Assembly (NCBI GenBank): GCA_019634595.1
Contig: JAHCBC010000007.1
Span: 62,001-126,000, forward strand
Length of the DNA: 64,000 nt
Source of the DNA: Akkermansiaceae bacterium
Lineage (GTDB): Bacteria > Verrucomicrobiota > Verrucomicrobiia > Verrucomicrobiales > Akkermansiaceae
Reading direction: 5' to 3'
Shown one piece after another: positions 41,363 to 49,733 of the stretch. Every line of letters starts with the position of its first letter. Position 1 is the first letter of the stretch. The notes below the pieces were generated by a model. It searched no databases. It was not told the DNA's origin and worked only from the letters and a program-made list of their open reading frames with translations. The position numbers and the translations under genes were made by a program.

Positions 41363-42714
41363 CACCGCCTTGGCCCGCGGCCACCCCAGCGGCCTCCGCC
41401 TTCCAACATGCGCTGCTTCATGTTGTCCGGGATGGATGCCGAGCTTTGGATGTAGTTCTTCGCCGCGGTTTCGTCCTCGCGCATCCAGCGCATGGCGGCC
41501 ATGCCGACGGTGCGGTTGCGGTCGCCTTCATCCGTGATGGTTTCGGCGAGGGAGATGAGCACGGATGGCTCACTCTTGCGGTCAAACTGGATCAGCTCCT
41601 GGATCCCCCGGTCGCGGACCGGTCCCTGGGCGAGGCCCTGCACGTGGCTGAGCGCGGCGGCATTGTCAGTCGCGGCGAGGTTCTGGATCACCGGGCCGAT
41701 GGAGCGTTCCTGCTGTTCCGGGGTGAGCGTGGCGAGTTGCTTGAGCGCGGCGGTGGAGTTCTGTTTCGAGAGGTTCTCCAGCACGTTGCGGAGCGCGCGA
41801 TTCTTGTCGTCGCCGTCCGGCATGGCCTGGGCCTTTGTCCAGGCGAGGTCCGGACTGGTCTGGGAAAGCCCCTCCAGCGCGGAAGCCATGGCACGGCCCT
41901 GTTCATCCGCCGGCAGGGAGCGGACCCAGATTTCCGCCTCACCGAAGTTCTTCGCGCCGTAGCTGCGGGCGATGGATGAGTAGGCATCCCCCCGCTCCGC
42001 GGGATCCATGGAGCCGGCCATTTCGGCGGCTTTCTTTGGATCGTTCATGGCAACCTCGCGGATGACGGAGGTCATGGCGCGGTTCTTGTCCGCACCGGGA
42101 AGGGAGCTGGCCCAGGCGAGCGCGGCCTGGGGATCCTGCTTCGCCCACTCCGCGGCGATCATGGAGGCGCCGTTGCCACCTCCCGGACCGGGGCCGCCCA
42201 TCATGGCGAACTCACGCGGGTTCTCGTTGTAATATTTCGCCGCATTCTCCGGGTCCACGCTGGCCCAGCTCTGGAGGATGGTGGGCCGGACAAAACCGGC
42301 GGCAAAGCCCATGGTGTTCGCGTGCGCCATGGCAGCGGTGGGATCCACCTCCGCCCAGCGGCCGAAAAGGAGGAAGGAAGCCATGATCCGCTCGCTCATC
42401 GGCATGCCCTCCAGCTTTTTCGCCTCCTCCGCCAGTTGCTCGGGGGTAAGGCCGGAGTAGAAATCGAGGAGATTCTTGATGCGGGCGGAGTGACCGGGGG
42501 TGTTGATCGCATCCTCCAGATTCTTCGGGCGGGCGGCTCCACGACTGCTTTCATCGGCGGAATCGATGACGCGGCTTGAACCGCGGGCACGCTGGCCGGC
42601 TTCGGAGGTGGCAGCACCCGCGCTGTCCGGGGAGCTGGAACCCTTGCCGGTGATGAAGCCACCGGCCGCTCCCAGTGCGAGGGCGGCGGCGGGGAGAATC
42701 CATGGGTTTTTCAT
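41362..42714 (-). CDS. Exported or membrane-anchored helical repeat protein
   Basis: A 450-residue protein starting at ATG 42714 with an N-terminal hydrophobic segment (WILPAAALALGAAGGFITG) that anchors or exports it. After a low-complexity linker come about ten degenerate helical repeats of ~30-35 residues, with the theme 'SWASVDPENAAKYY', 'EWAKQDPQAALAWASSLP', 'REVAMNDPKKAAEMAGSM', i.e. W/L-x-x-x-DP-x-x-A-A. These resemble TPR/HEAT-type solenoids frequent in verrucomicrobial secreted proteins. The C-terminus is Gly/Arg-rich (GGGRWGGRGPRR). It probably binds other proteins in the periplasm. No catalytic motif is visible. Confidence 0.8.
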   Translation of the reverse strand: MKNPWILPAAALALGAAGGFITGKGSSSPDSAGAATSEAGQRARGSSRVIDSADESSRGAARPKNLEDAINTPGHSARIKNLLDFYSGLTPEQLAEEAKKLEGMPMSERIMASFLLFGRWAEVDPTAAMAHANTMGFAAGFVRPTILQSWASVDPENAAKYYNENPREFAMMGGPGPGGGNGASMIAAEWAKQDPQAALAWASSLPGADKNRAMTSVIREVAMNDPKKAAEMAGSMDPAERGDAYSSIARSYGAKNFGEAEIWVRSLPADEQGRAMASALEGLSQTSPDLAWTKAQAMPDGDDKNRALRNVLENLSKQNSTAALKQLATLTPEQQERSIGPVIQNLAATDNAAALSHVQGLAQGPVRDRGIQELIQFDRKSEPSVLISLAETITDEGDRNRTVGMAAMRWMREDETAAKNYIQSSASIPDNMKQRMLEGGGRWGGRGPRR

Positions 42715-42862
42715 AGTGGTTTTGGTGATCCTTCCAGTGAAACCGGCGGCCTTCAACAAAGTTGCGGAAAAAATTCACCCTACGTGATGCCGGGTGACGG
42801 ATCCGCTTGAAATCCCCTCCGGATAGTACTAAATGGTTCCCGTCAATCCCCCCTGACAATCA

Positions 42863-43363
42863 ATGATGGAAAGCTTCCAGAAGCCCCACCACGTGCTTTT
42901 CGTGTGCATGGGCAATATATGCCGTTCCCCCGCCGCAGAGATCATTTTCCGGAAACTCGCATCCGACTCAGGTCGCGCCGGTGAATTCGAGATCGATTCC
43001 GCGGGAACGATCAGCCATCACCACGGCTCCCCTCCGGATGAGCGGATGGCCGCCACCCTGCAACGCCGCGGCTACACCGTCACCGGACGCGCGCGGCGTA
43101 TCAGCGCCCGCGACCTGGAAAAGTTCGACCTGATCCTGACGATGGATGAGGACAACCTGGCGGCGGTGCAGCGCCTGGACCTGAACAACACGCATCACCA
43201 CAAGATCCGCCCGTTCGTCGAATTCTGCAGCCACGGGATGGATCTCCGGGTGCCGGATCCCTACTACGGCGGCCAGCGTGGCTTCGACCACGTGATGAGC
43301 CTGCTGGAGGATGGCTGCCAGGGCATCCTGGAGCATTTCGCTCCCGTCAAAATGGCGGGTTGA
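42863..43363 (+). CDS. Low-molecular-weight protein-tyrosine phosphatase
   Basis: A 166-residue enzyme of the LMW-PTP family. The P-loop is VCMGNICRSP with nucleophile Cys15 and Arg21 (CxxxxxR). The general acid is Asp132 in VPDPYYGG, and DSAGTI is a third conserved segment. It removes phosphate from phosphotyrosine (or phosphoarginine) residues; bacterial members often regulate exopolysaccharide or stress responses. It begins a run of co-directional genes (UbiA, SufE, ModE-like) with short gaps. ATG 42866 is an equally possible start. Confidence 0.94.
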   Translation: MMESFQKPHHVLFVCMGNICRSPAAEIIFRKLASDSGRAGEFEIDSAGTISHHHGSPPDERMAATLQRRGYTVTGRARRISARDLEKFDLILTMDEDNLAAVQRLDLNNTHHHKIRPFVEFCSHGMDLRVPDPYYGGQRGFDHVMSLLEDGCQGILEHFAPVKMAG

Positions 43364-43402
43364 GATTGCCCGTGGCGGAGCGGCGGGGTACACCTGCCGC
43401 AG

Positions 43403-44374
43403 ATGTCGCACCAAGGAAGAATCCGCCCTCTGCTCGCCACGGCCCGCATCGCCAACGTGCCGAGCGTGATCAGCAACGTGTGGGCGGGCATCGCCATCGG
43501 CTCGCTCGTCCAGCGCTGGGAGCACGGCGGCCAGCCGGTGTGGCTGCATGCGGTCTTCCTCATGCTCGCGGGTGTGTGCCTCTACATCGGGGGGAATTTC
43601 CTCAACGATTGGCATGACCGGGAATGGGACTCGAAGAACCGCCCGGAGCGCGCGCTGCCCAACGGGCTGTTCTCCCCCGCCACCTACCTGCTGACCGCAT
43701 TTCTGTCTGGAGTCACGGGCCTGGTGCTGGCGTTGCTGGTGAGCTGGAAATGCGCGGTGGTGGCCGCGTTGATCATCCTCTTCATCGTCATCTACACCGT
43801 CTGGCACAAGAAGGCCGCGTGGGCGGTGGTGCCGATGGGGCTGTGCCGCGCGCTGCTGCCGGTCATGGGCTTCGTCGGGTTCGCGGTGGTCGTCCGCTTC
43901 CGGCTGGCACCGGAGTTCGGCCTGCCGTCGCCGTCCATGTTCATCACGTATCACGCGCTGGCGCTGCTCATCTACATCGCGGGGCTTTCCCTGGGGGCGA
44001 GGCATGAGTCGTCACCTCATCCATCGGCGGCGGCATTGGCGGCATCAAAGGCGGCGCTCGTTTTCTCCGGGCTGCTCGCGGCGGCGTTGTGGGTTTCCCT
44101 CAGTGTGAAGGCCGGGATCATCGGTTTCCTTCCCTTCGCCGTCTGGATGGTGGTCTGCCTGACGAAATACCGCCGCCCCATCCCCGTGCATGTCTCCGCG
44201 CTGCTCGCAGGCATCCCCCTCATCGACTGGGTCGCGCTGCTGGCCTACTGCCTGCTGCTGCCGCCCCTGTCCTACCCGCCCGCGATCCAGCCCTACGTGG
44301 TCGCCTGCCTCATCATCCCGCCTCTGGCATTCATCACCGGCAGGCTGCTGCAACGACTCGCCCCCGCGACCTGA
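43403..44374 (+). CDS. UbiA-family prenyltransferase-like membrane protein
   Basis: A 323-residue protein with about eight to nine membrane helices. The first Asp-rich prenyl-diphosphate site is NDWHDREWDSKNRPERALP (Asn68, Asp69, Asp72, Asp76). The second Asp-rich motif normally found about 120 residues later is not evident; the corresponding loop reads GLSLGARHES. That raises doubt about classical prenyltransferase activity and recalls the EboC-like subgroup, though no other ebo genes are nearby. Substrate unknown (quinone, heme-type or specialised lipid). It lies 39 bp after the phosphatase and 8 bp before sufE. Confidence 0.85.
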   Translation: MSHQGRIRPLLATARIANVPSVISNVWAGIAIGSLVQRWEHGGQPVWLHAVFLMLAGVCLYIGGNFLNDWHDREWDSKNRPERALPNGLFSPATYLLTAFLSGVTGLVLALLVSWKCAVVAALIILFIVIYTVWHKKAAWAVVPMGLCRALLPVMGFVGFAVVVRFRLAPEFGLPSPSMFITYHALALLIYIAGLSLGARHESSPHPSAAALAASKAALVFSGLLAAALWVSLSVKAGIIGFLPFAVWMVVCLTKYRRPIPVHVSALLAGIPLIDWVALLAYCLLLPPLSYPPAIQPYVVACLIIPPLAFITGRLLQRLAPAT

Positions 44375-44382
44375 TTTCCACC

Positions 44383-44802
44383 ATGACCATCACCGAGAAA
44401 CAGAACGAACTCCTCGAGGAACTGGGTTTTTTCCAGGACTGGACCGAACGCTACGAATACGTGATCGGCCTCGGGAAAAAGCTCGCACCGATGCCGGAGG
44501 AGGCGAAGGACGCGGAGCACCTCATCAAAGGCTGCCAGTCCCAGGTGTGGCTGGACGCTCACATGGACGGCGGAAAGGTGCGCTACCTGGCGGACTCCGA
44601 CTCGCTCATCACGAAGGGGATGATCGCGCTGTTCGTGCGGGTTCTCGACAATGAGACGCCGGATGCCATCCTGACCGCCGACATGTCCTTCATCGACCGC
44701 ACCGGCCTGAAGGAGCACCTCGCGCCGACCCGTGCGAACGCGCTCAACCTGATGGCCACGCAGATGAAGCAACGCGCGCTCCAACTTTCCACCGGATCCT
44801 GA
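44383..44802 (+). CDS. sufE: SufE-like sulfur acceptor protein
   Basis: A 139-residue SufE protein. The sulfur-accepting Cys51 lies in LIKGCQSQVW, the same position as in E. coli SufE, and LGFFQDWTERYEYVIGLGKK at the N-terminus is typical. SufE takes persulfide sulfur from the cysteine desulfurase SufS for iron-sulfur cluster assembly; some homologues (CsdE) serve molybdenum cofactor or tRNA thiolation. No SufS or SufBCD gene is in the window. The gene lies 3 bp upstream of the ModE-like regulator, so the two are likely co-transcribed, perhaps linking sulfur supply to molybdenum use. Confidence 0.93.
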   Translation: MTITEKQNELLEELGFFQDWTERYEYVIGLGKKLAPMPEEAKDAEHLIKGCQSQVWLDAHMDGGKVRYLADSDSLITKGMIALFVRVLDNETPDAILTADMSFIDRTGLKEHLAPTRANALNLMATQMKQRALQLSTGS

Positions 44803-44805
44803 ACC

Positions 44806-45177
44806 GTGGCCTCCGGCAGCCCCATCCGCCTCCTGCTTTCCTCTCCGCTTTCGTTCGGCCCGGGAAAGGCGGAGCTGCTGGAACACCTCTCCCGCACCGG
44901 CAGCCTCCAGGCCGCCGCGGCGGCGATGGACATGTCCTACATGAAGGCATGGAGGATGGTGAAGGGGCTGAACACCATGTTCAGCGCACCGCTGGTCACC
45001 ATGCAGCGCGGAGGAAAGGACCAGGGCGGCGCGGAACTCACCGCCACCGGCCACGAGGTGCTGGCACTCTACCATGAGGCGGTGGCAACGGCGGAGGCGG
45101 CCCTGGAACCGGTGCTGTCCCGCATGAACGTGCTTCTTGCCCCCCATGATCCGGATTCACCCGGATCGAGCGGTTAG
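44806..45177 (+). CDS. ModE N-terminal-type winged-helix regulator
   Basis: A 123-residue DNA-binding protein with the LysR/ModE-like winged helix: KAELLEHLSRTGSLQAAAAA, MDMSYMKAWRMVKGLNTMF, then the wing VTMQRGGKDQGGAELTATG. This matches the N-terminal domain of the molybdate regulator ModE. The two C-terminal molybdate-binding (Mop) domains of E. coli ModE are absent, as in many stand-alone ModE-type regulators, so its ligand sensing is unclear. The start is GTG 44806. A near-palindrome resembling a ModE box lies right after this gene, before the TonB-dependent receptor, which makes the receptor the probable target. Confidence 0.88.
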   Translation: MASGSPIRLLLSSPLSFGPGKAELLEHLSRTGSLQAAAAAMDMSYMKAWRMVKGLNTMFSAPLVTMQRGGKDQGGAELTATGHEVLALYHEAVATAEAALEPVLSRMNVLLAPHDPDSPGSSG

Positions 45178-45181
45178 GCCG

Positions 45182-45207
45182 CCGTTATATTTTGAAAAGT
45201 ATATCGG
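45182..45207. promoter_or_regulatory. Candidate ModE-box operator upstream of the TonB-dependent receptor
   Basis: A 26-nt near-palindrome with half-sites CCGTTATA and TATATCGG; reading inward both strands give CCGnTATAnTTT, with 10 of 13 positions symmetric. The E. coli ModE box is built from CGnTATATA half-sites, so the match in sequence and spacing is good. It lies 5 bp after the ModE-like stop and 22 bp before the receptor ATG, where binding would block the promoter or translation start region. Confidence 0.6.
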
Positions 45208-45228
45208 AATCTGATTGGCTGCGCGCCG

Positions 45229-47451
45229 ATGAAATTCCGCCACCTGCCCTTCTTTCTTTCCGAGTCCCCCCTCCCGTCCCACCTCACGGGAAGCCTCGCT
45301 CTCGCCACGGTCGGCTTCCTGACCGTCCTGCCATGCCCGGCGCAGGCACGGGAAGAAGCAACCGGTCCACAGACCCAGGCAAAGGAAGAGGAGAAGCCGG
45401 TGCGGAAGGAATCCACCGCCGGGGATGCCGCGGATCCCTTCGAACTCGGCCAGCTCACCGTCTATGGCAAAAGGGATGGCGGTGGCATGAGCGGCCGGGC
45501 CTTGTCCCAGGCCGTGGTCACTTCGGAAGACATCCGCATCCAGAACCGCAATACACTGGACGACGCGCTGCGGACCACTCCCGGCGTGGCATCCTCGAAT
45601 ACCGGAGGGGCCAGGAACGAGCGCATGATCTACGTGCGGGGCTTCGACCGCTTGCAGGTGCCTCTTTCCATTGATGGCGTGCGCATCTACCTGCCCGCGG
45701 ACAACCGCCTGGACTACGGTCGTTTCCTGACGCCGGATCTCGCGGAAATCCAGATCCACAAGGGCCACGCTTCGGTGCTGGATGGACCCGGCGGCATGGG
45801 CGGGGCGATCAATCTCGTCACCCGCAAGCCCACCAGGGAGTTCGAGGGCGAGCTGCGTTCAAGCACCGAGTTCGGAAACACGGGCGACCTGGCGACCTAC
45901 ACTCTTTTCGGCTCCGCCGGCACCAGGCAGGACCTTTTCTACCTGCAGGCCAGCGCCTCGCTGCGCGACAGCGACGGATATTACCTCTCACGCGACTACG
46001 ATCCGGAGAACGTCGGGGCGGGTGGTCCCGTGCAGGGGAAGGGCCAGCGGGATTTCAGCGGGGTGAAGGACTGGCGCGTGAACATCAAGGCTGGGCTGAC
46101 CCCCAACGCCACCGATGAATACGCGGTCAGTTACACCTACCAGGAGGGGGAGAAGTTCGCGCCCTATCATGTCAGGCAACCGGTCCGCGGCATCACGCCC
46201 GGGCCGCTGCCCGCCGGAACCGCCTACCAGCAGGACTGGACATGGCCGGAGTGGAACATCTCCAGCGCCTCCTTCAACTCCCACACACAGATCGGCGGGG
46301 ACTCCTACGTGAAGACCAGGATCCACTACAACACGTTCGAGAACCTGCTTTCCACGTTCGACAGTTCGGCTTTGGGCACGCAGGCGACCAACCGCGCTTT
46401 CGACAGTTACTACGATGACTTCGCCTACGGCTTCAGCGTCGAAGGCGGCACGGAGCTGATCCCCATGAACACGCTCAAGGCCGCCGTCCACTACCGGCGT
46501 GACGCCCACCGGCGCTGGCAGCACAACTCGCCGGACCTCACCCCGGCGAACATCTCCCCCTTCCAACGGAGGACGGAGGACACCTGGTCGGTCGCCATCG
46601 AGGACACGTTCCACGCCACCGGCACCCTGGATCTCGTCGCGGGTGCCAGCTATGATTGGTACGAAACCCAGGAGGCGGAATTTTTCAACGCGGGTGTGTT
46701 TGGTGAATATCCGCTATTCGACAATGACGCTTTCAACTGGCAGATGGCGGCGATCTGGCGCCCGGCCGATGGCACCGAACTCTATGCCGGCGTCTCCAAC
46801 CGCACGCGCTTCCCGAACCTGTTCGAGCGTTACAGCACCCGTTTCGGTGACGCGCTCCCCAATCCCGGCCTAAAACCGGAACGTGCGGTCAACTACCAGA
46901 TCGGCGGCAGCCATGAGCTTTTCGACGGCGCGGTGCGGATCGGAGGCGCTGTATTCTACAGCGACATCAAGGACGCCATCCAACCGATCGCTGTCGGCGG
47001 CACCTTGGTGCAGAACCAGAACGTCGGACAAGGGGAGACCTATGGTTTCGAGATCTCCGGCGAGTGGGATGTCATGCCTGCATTGACGCTGGGCGGCAAC
47101 TACACCTACCTCCACCGGAGCCTCGATGACCCCCAGCGCCCGGATCTCAAGCCGGTGGGGACTCCGGAGCAACTGGCCTACCTCTACGCCCACTGGCGTC
47201 CGCTCCAGCGGCTCACCATCACGCCCGGCATCGAGCTGTCGGACTCTCGCTGGTCGTCGAACCGGTTCGAGGATGTGTTCACCAGCGTGTCCGGTTTCAC
47301 CCTCTTCAATCTCAATGTGGAATATGAGTTCAACAACCGGACTTCCGTCTCCGTGGGGATCCGCAATCTCTTCGACAAGAATTACGAACTGGCGGACGGT
47401 TATCCCGAGCCGGGACGGACCTTCCATCTGAGCACCAGACTCACATTCTGA
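45229..47451 (+). CDS. TonB-dependent outer-membrane receptor
   Basis: A 740-residue receptor. A signal sequence ends near LPCPAQA (residue 40), the likely TonB box is GQLTVYG (74-80), and the plug domain follows (ITN-like ALSQAVVTSEDIRIQNRNTL, RGFDRLQVPLSIDGVRIY, GPGGMGGAINLVTRKP). The 22-strand barrel ends in TFHLSTRLTF with the C-terminal aromatic residue used by the BAM machinery. It should import a scarce ligand using TonB-ExbBD energy. The adjoining ModE-like regulator, ModE-box-like site and molybdopterin-fold protein suggest molybdate, tungstate or a chelate of them rather than iron; this is inference from context. Confidence 0.9.
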   Translation: MKFRHLPFFLSESPLPSHLTGSLALATVGFLTVLPCPAQAREEATGPQTQAKEEEKPVRKESTAGDAADPFELGQLTVYGKRDGGGMSGRALSQAVVTSEDIRIQNRNTLDDALRTTPGVASSNTGGARNERMIYVRGFDRLQVPLSIDGVRIYLPADNRLDYGRFLTPDLAEIQIHKGHASVLDGPGGMGGAINLVTRKPTREFEGELRSSTEFGNTGDLATYTLFGSAGTRQDLFYLQASASLRDSDGYYLSRDYDPENVGAGGPVQGKGQRDFSGVKDWRVNIKAGLTPNATDEYAVSYTYQEGEKFAPYHVRQPVRGITPGPLPAGTAYQQDWTWPEWNISSASFNSHTQIGGDSYVKTRIHYNTFENLLSTFDSSALGTQATNRAFDSYYDDFAYGFSVEGGTELIPMNTLKAAVHYRRDAHRRWQHNSPDLTPANISPFQRRTEDTWSVAIEDTFHATGTLDLVAGASYDWYETQEAEFFNAGVFGEYPLFDNDAFNWQMAAIWRPADGTELYAGVSNRTRFPNLFERYSTRFGDALPNPGLKPERAVNYQIGGSHELFDGAVRIGGAVFYSDIKDAIQPIAVGGTLVQNQNVGQGETYGFEISGEWDVMPALTLGGNYTYLHRSLDDPQRPDLKPVGTPEQLAYLYAHWRPLQRLTITPGIELSDSRWSSNRFEDVFTSVSGFTLFNLNVEYEFNNRTSVSVGIRNLFDKNYELADGYPEPGRTFHLSTRLTF

Positions 47452-47472
47452 CCATCTCCATCCACCCGCGCC

Positions 47473-47958
47473 ATGAGTGCCAGAATCTTCCTGCCCGTCT
47501 TTTTTTCGCTCGCTTCCATCCTCTTCGCGGAACCGGTCTTCCGCATCCACGACGGGAAGGAATGGAAGGACTTCGATTCGACCACATGGGAAAAACTCCC
47601 GCGGGCGGAGATCAAGTCGATGGCGCGGGACAAGACGGAGCGCACCTATTCCGGCGTGCCGCTGGCGGAGATCCTGAAAACCATTCCGGTCCCGGCGGGC
47701 GCAACGCTGCGCGGACCGGAACTGGAGCGGGTAGTGGTCATCACCGCCGCGGATGGCTACAAGGTGTCCTTCTCACTGGCGGAGCTTGATGCGAGCTTCC
47801 GCAAGCAGAACGTCATCATGGCGGACAGCGTGGATGGGAAACCTCTCAGCGAATTTGAAGGCAAACGGATGCTCGTCTGCGGGGATGAGCTGCGCCACTC
47901 CCGCTGGATCCGCCAGGTTACAGGCGTGGTGGTCACCAAGCCGGTGATGCCGGAGTGA
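47473..47958 (+). CDS. Small exported molybdopterin-oxidoreductase-fold protein
   Basis: A 161-residue protein with signal MSARIFLPVFFSLASILFA. The mature part (YSGVPLAEILKTIPVPAG, VVVITAADGYKVSFSLAEL, GKPLSEFEGKRMLVCGDEL, RHSRWIRQVTGVVV) matches the core of the sulfite-oxidase-type molybdopterin-binding fold, but at about 140 residues it is far shorter than real sulfite oxidases. It may bind molybdopterin or molybdate, or be a binding-only derivative. It lies 21 bp downstream of the receptor gene and probably shares its transcript. Stand-alone proteins of this type next to TonB receptors are known to me only as uncharacterised. Confidence 0.8.
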   Translation: MSARIFLPVFFSLASILFAEPVFRIHDGKEWKDFDSTTWEKLPRAEIKSMARDKTERTYSGVPLAEILKTIPVPAGATLRGPELERVVVITAADGYKVSFSLAELDASFRKQNVIMADSVDGKPLSEFEGKRMLVCGDELRHSRWIRQVTGVVVTKPVMPE

Positions 47959-47970
47959 GGTTGCGAGGCA

Positions 47971-48175
47971 GGGATGCCATTCCATGGCGTCCGGCGGGGG
48001 ACGGTGCCGTAGACCCTACGATACCAGTTTCCCATGGATGGCATCTGTGAGCCAAGGAACTGCCGGGGCATTGGAGCATGTCCCCCACCTGACCGCATGG
48101 AATGCGGTCCCTGCCATCTGACCGAATGGAATGGGAGCGCGACGGACATAGCGGCTTTGCCGCCATGCGGTCCCT
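47971..48175. repeat. Cluster of extragenic palindromes between convergent operons
   Basis: This 205-nt gap holds several hairpins: GGATGCCAT-TCC-ATGGCGTCC (near 47972-47992, one mismatch), an inverted relative CCATGGATGGCATC (near 48032), a perfect GACCGCAT-GGA-ATGCGGTC (48091-48109) and GCGGC-TTT-GCCGC (48151-48163). They lie between the receptor operon and the convergent tonB operon and could act as bidirectional terminators. The TCC/GGA loops are the same as in the elements at 16757 and 58644. Confidence 0.6.
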
Positions 48176-48199
48176 TCCTTTAGAAAAAACAGCGCGGCC

Positions 48200-48634
48200 T
48201 CAGCGCGCGCCGGCTTTCTTCAGCTCCGCGATCGCCTCATCCAGCCGCTTGCGGGTGGCGACGAGGGAGGAGTTCAGCTCCGTGATCCTCGCGTTGCGCT
48301 CGGTGACGGCCTGGTCGAGGGCGGTGAGGTGGGCGGCGGCGAACGAAAGGCCGGTGTGCTGGTGGTGGGCCAGTTCCTTGCCGGACTCGATCTCCTTCTT
48401 CATCATCTCTTCCCCGGCTTTCAGGGATTCGATGGAGCCTTTCAGGTTATCGATGTCCACCTGCATCTGGACCACCCGTTGTTCGACCAGGACTTTTTCG
48501 TTCTGTGTGTTCCGCTCGCTCAGGCGGGCGGTACGCAGGGCCTTGTCGAGCTTCTGCCCGTCGTGCCACTGGATGAAGATGAAGCCAACGAGGAACAGAC
48601 AGCCGATGGCGTTGAGTATGGGAAGGACCTTCAA
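48200..48634 (-). CDS. Membrane-anchored coiled-coil protein of the tonB operon
   Basis: A 144-residue protein with one N-terminal helix (ILNAIGCLFLVGFIFIQW) and then an almost continuous coiled coil (about 28-140; VVQMQVDIDNLKGSIESLKA, LNSSLVATRKRLDEAIAELK). It starts 2 bp after exbD ends and is the last gene of tonB-exbB-exbD. No family is recognised. The position suggests an accessory periplasmic subunit of the ExbBD motor or a spacer linking it to the cell envelope. Confidence 0.8.
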   Translation of the reverse strand: MKVLPILNAIGCLFLVGFIFIQWHDGQKLDKALRTARLSERNTQNEKVLVEQRVVQMQVDIDNLKGSIESLKAGEEMMKKEIESGKELAHHQHTGLSFAAAHLTALDQAVTERNARITELNSSLVATRKRLDEAIAELKKAGAR

Positions 48635-48636
48635 AA

Positions 48637-49056
48637 TCAGTTCGGTTTCTGCGTTTCGAAACTCACCTTGGTGATGCCGGCGGATTTGACCGCATCCAGC
48701 ACCGCCATCACCTGCTTGTGCTTCGCCTCTTCATCCGCGCCGATCATGACGGCGGTATCTTCGTTCGGCGGCAGGGCCTTGAGCCGGTCGGTGATCTCCG
48801 TTGCGGTGACGACGGCGGTATCCCAGGAGATGACTCCGTTCGCATCGATGGCGATATGGATCGGCGGAGCCTTCACCTCCGACTGTGAATTGCTCACCGT
48901 CGGCAGCTTGAGCGGCACCCGGTTGAGCTGGGTCATGCTGATGCTCACCATCATGAAGCTGGCGAGCAGGAAGAACATGATGTCGATCAGCGGGACGACC
49001 TCGATCCGGGCCTCCTCCTCGTCACCGGCGGCACCTCCTTGGAGTTTGACAGGCAT
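48637..49056 (-). CDS. exbD: ExbD/TolR biopolymer transport protein
   Basis: A 139-residue protein with one transmembrane helix near the N-terminus (VPLIDIMFFLLASFMMVSI). The conserved proton-carrying aspartate of the family is the Asp in PLIDIMFFLL. A periplasmic domain follows (PPIHIAIDANGVISWD, VMIGADEEAKHKQVMAVLD). With ExbB it converts proton flow into motion of TonB. It is encoded 8 bp after exbB and 2 bp before the coiled-coil gene. Confidence 0.92.
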   Translation of the reverse strand: MPVKLQGGAAGDEEEARIEVVPLIDIMFFLLASFMMVSISMTQLNRVPLKLPTVSNSQSEVKAPPIHIAIDANGVISWDTAVVTATEITDRLKALPPNEDTAVMIGADEEAKHKQVMAVLDAVKSAGITKVSFETQKPN

Positions 49057-49064
49057 CGCGGCGG

Positions 49065-49730
49065 TCAGCGGGTGAGGTGGAGCTTGGTGGAGAATTCCTC
49101 GATGTCATGGCCGTGCGCCTTGGCGGAAGCGGCCAGCAGCTCGGTGTGGTTGATCCACCGTTCGAATTCCCCGCGAAGCGCGGAAACCCGCTTGCGGAAA
49201 TAGTTGTAGGGCAGCAGGCAGGAGATGGCGATGCAGATGCCCGCCGCGGTGGCGATGAGTGCTTCCGCGATACCGCCGGTCACCTTGGAAACTGCCAGTT
49301 GGTCTTCCCCCAGCGAGGCGAACGATCCCATCAGGCCGACGACGGTGCCGAACAGGCCGAGGAGGGGTGCCAGCGTGATGATCGTGCCCAGCACCCACAT
49401 GCGGGCCTCGGACTTTTCGATCCAGTGGGTCGCGTCGAGCTGCATGGCGGCGAGCAGCGAGGTATGGGCATGGGAGATGCCGTCACCGAGATTCTTTACG
49501 AACGGGTCGCTGCTCTTGTTGCTCAGTTCCCAGGCACCGCCGAAGTTCCCGGTCCCCAAGGCCTCACGGGCCTTCACCTGGTCCCTGCTGCGGACGTTCT
49601 TCTTGAAACCAAGCCACCAGATGGTGCGCTCGATCAAAACACAAAGGGCGAGAAACGAGGTGGCGACGATGGGGTACATGACCCAGCCCCCCTCGTGGAA
49701 CATCTCCAGAACAACATTGGCGGTATACAT
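49065..49730 (-). CDS. exbB: ExbB/TolQ/MotA-type proton channel protein
   Basis: A 221-residue protein with three membrane helices: one N-terminal (YPIVATSFLALCVLIERTIW) and two in the second half (LGTIITLAPLLGLFGTVVGL and GIAEALIATAAGICIAISCL). The motif APLLGLFGTVVGLMGSF and the Thr-containing last helix are typical of the ExbB/TolQ family. It forms the stator channel with ExbD. Its start is 3 bp after the tonB stop. Given the TonB neighbour, ExbB is more likely than TolQ. Confidence 0.93.
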   Translation of the reverse strand: MYTANVVLEMFHEGGWVMYPIVATSFLALCVLIERTIWWLGFKKNVRSRDQVKAREALGTGNFGGAWELSNKSSDPFVKNLGDGISHAHTSLLAAMQLDATHWIEKSEARMWVLGTIITLAPLLGLFGTVVGLMGSFASLGEDQLAVSKVTGGIAEALIATAAGICIAISCLLPYNYFRKRVSALRGEFERWINHTELLAASAKAHGHDIEEFSTKLHLTR

Positions 49731-49733
49731 GAA

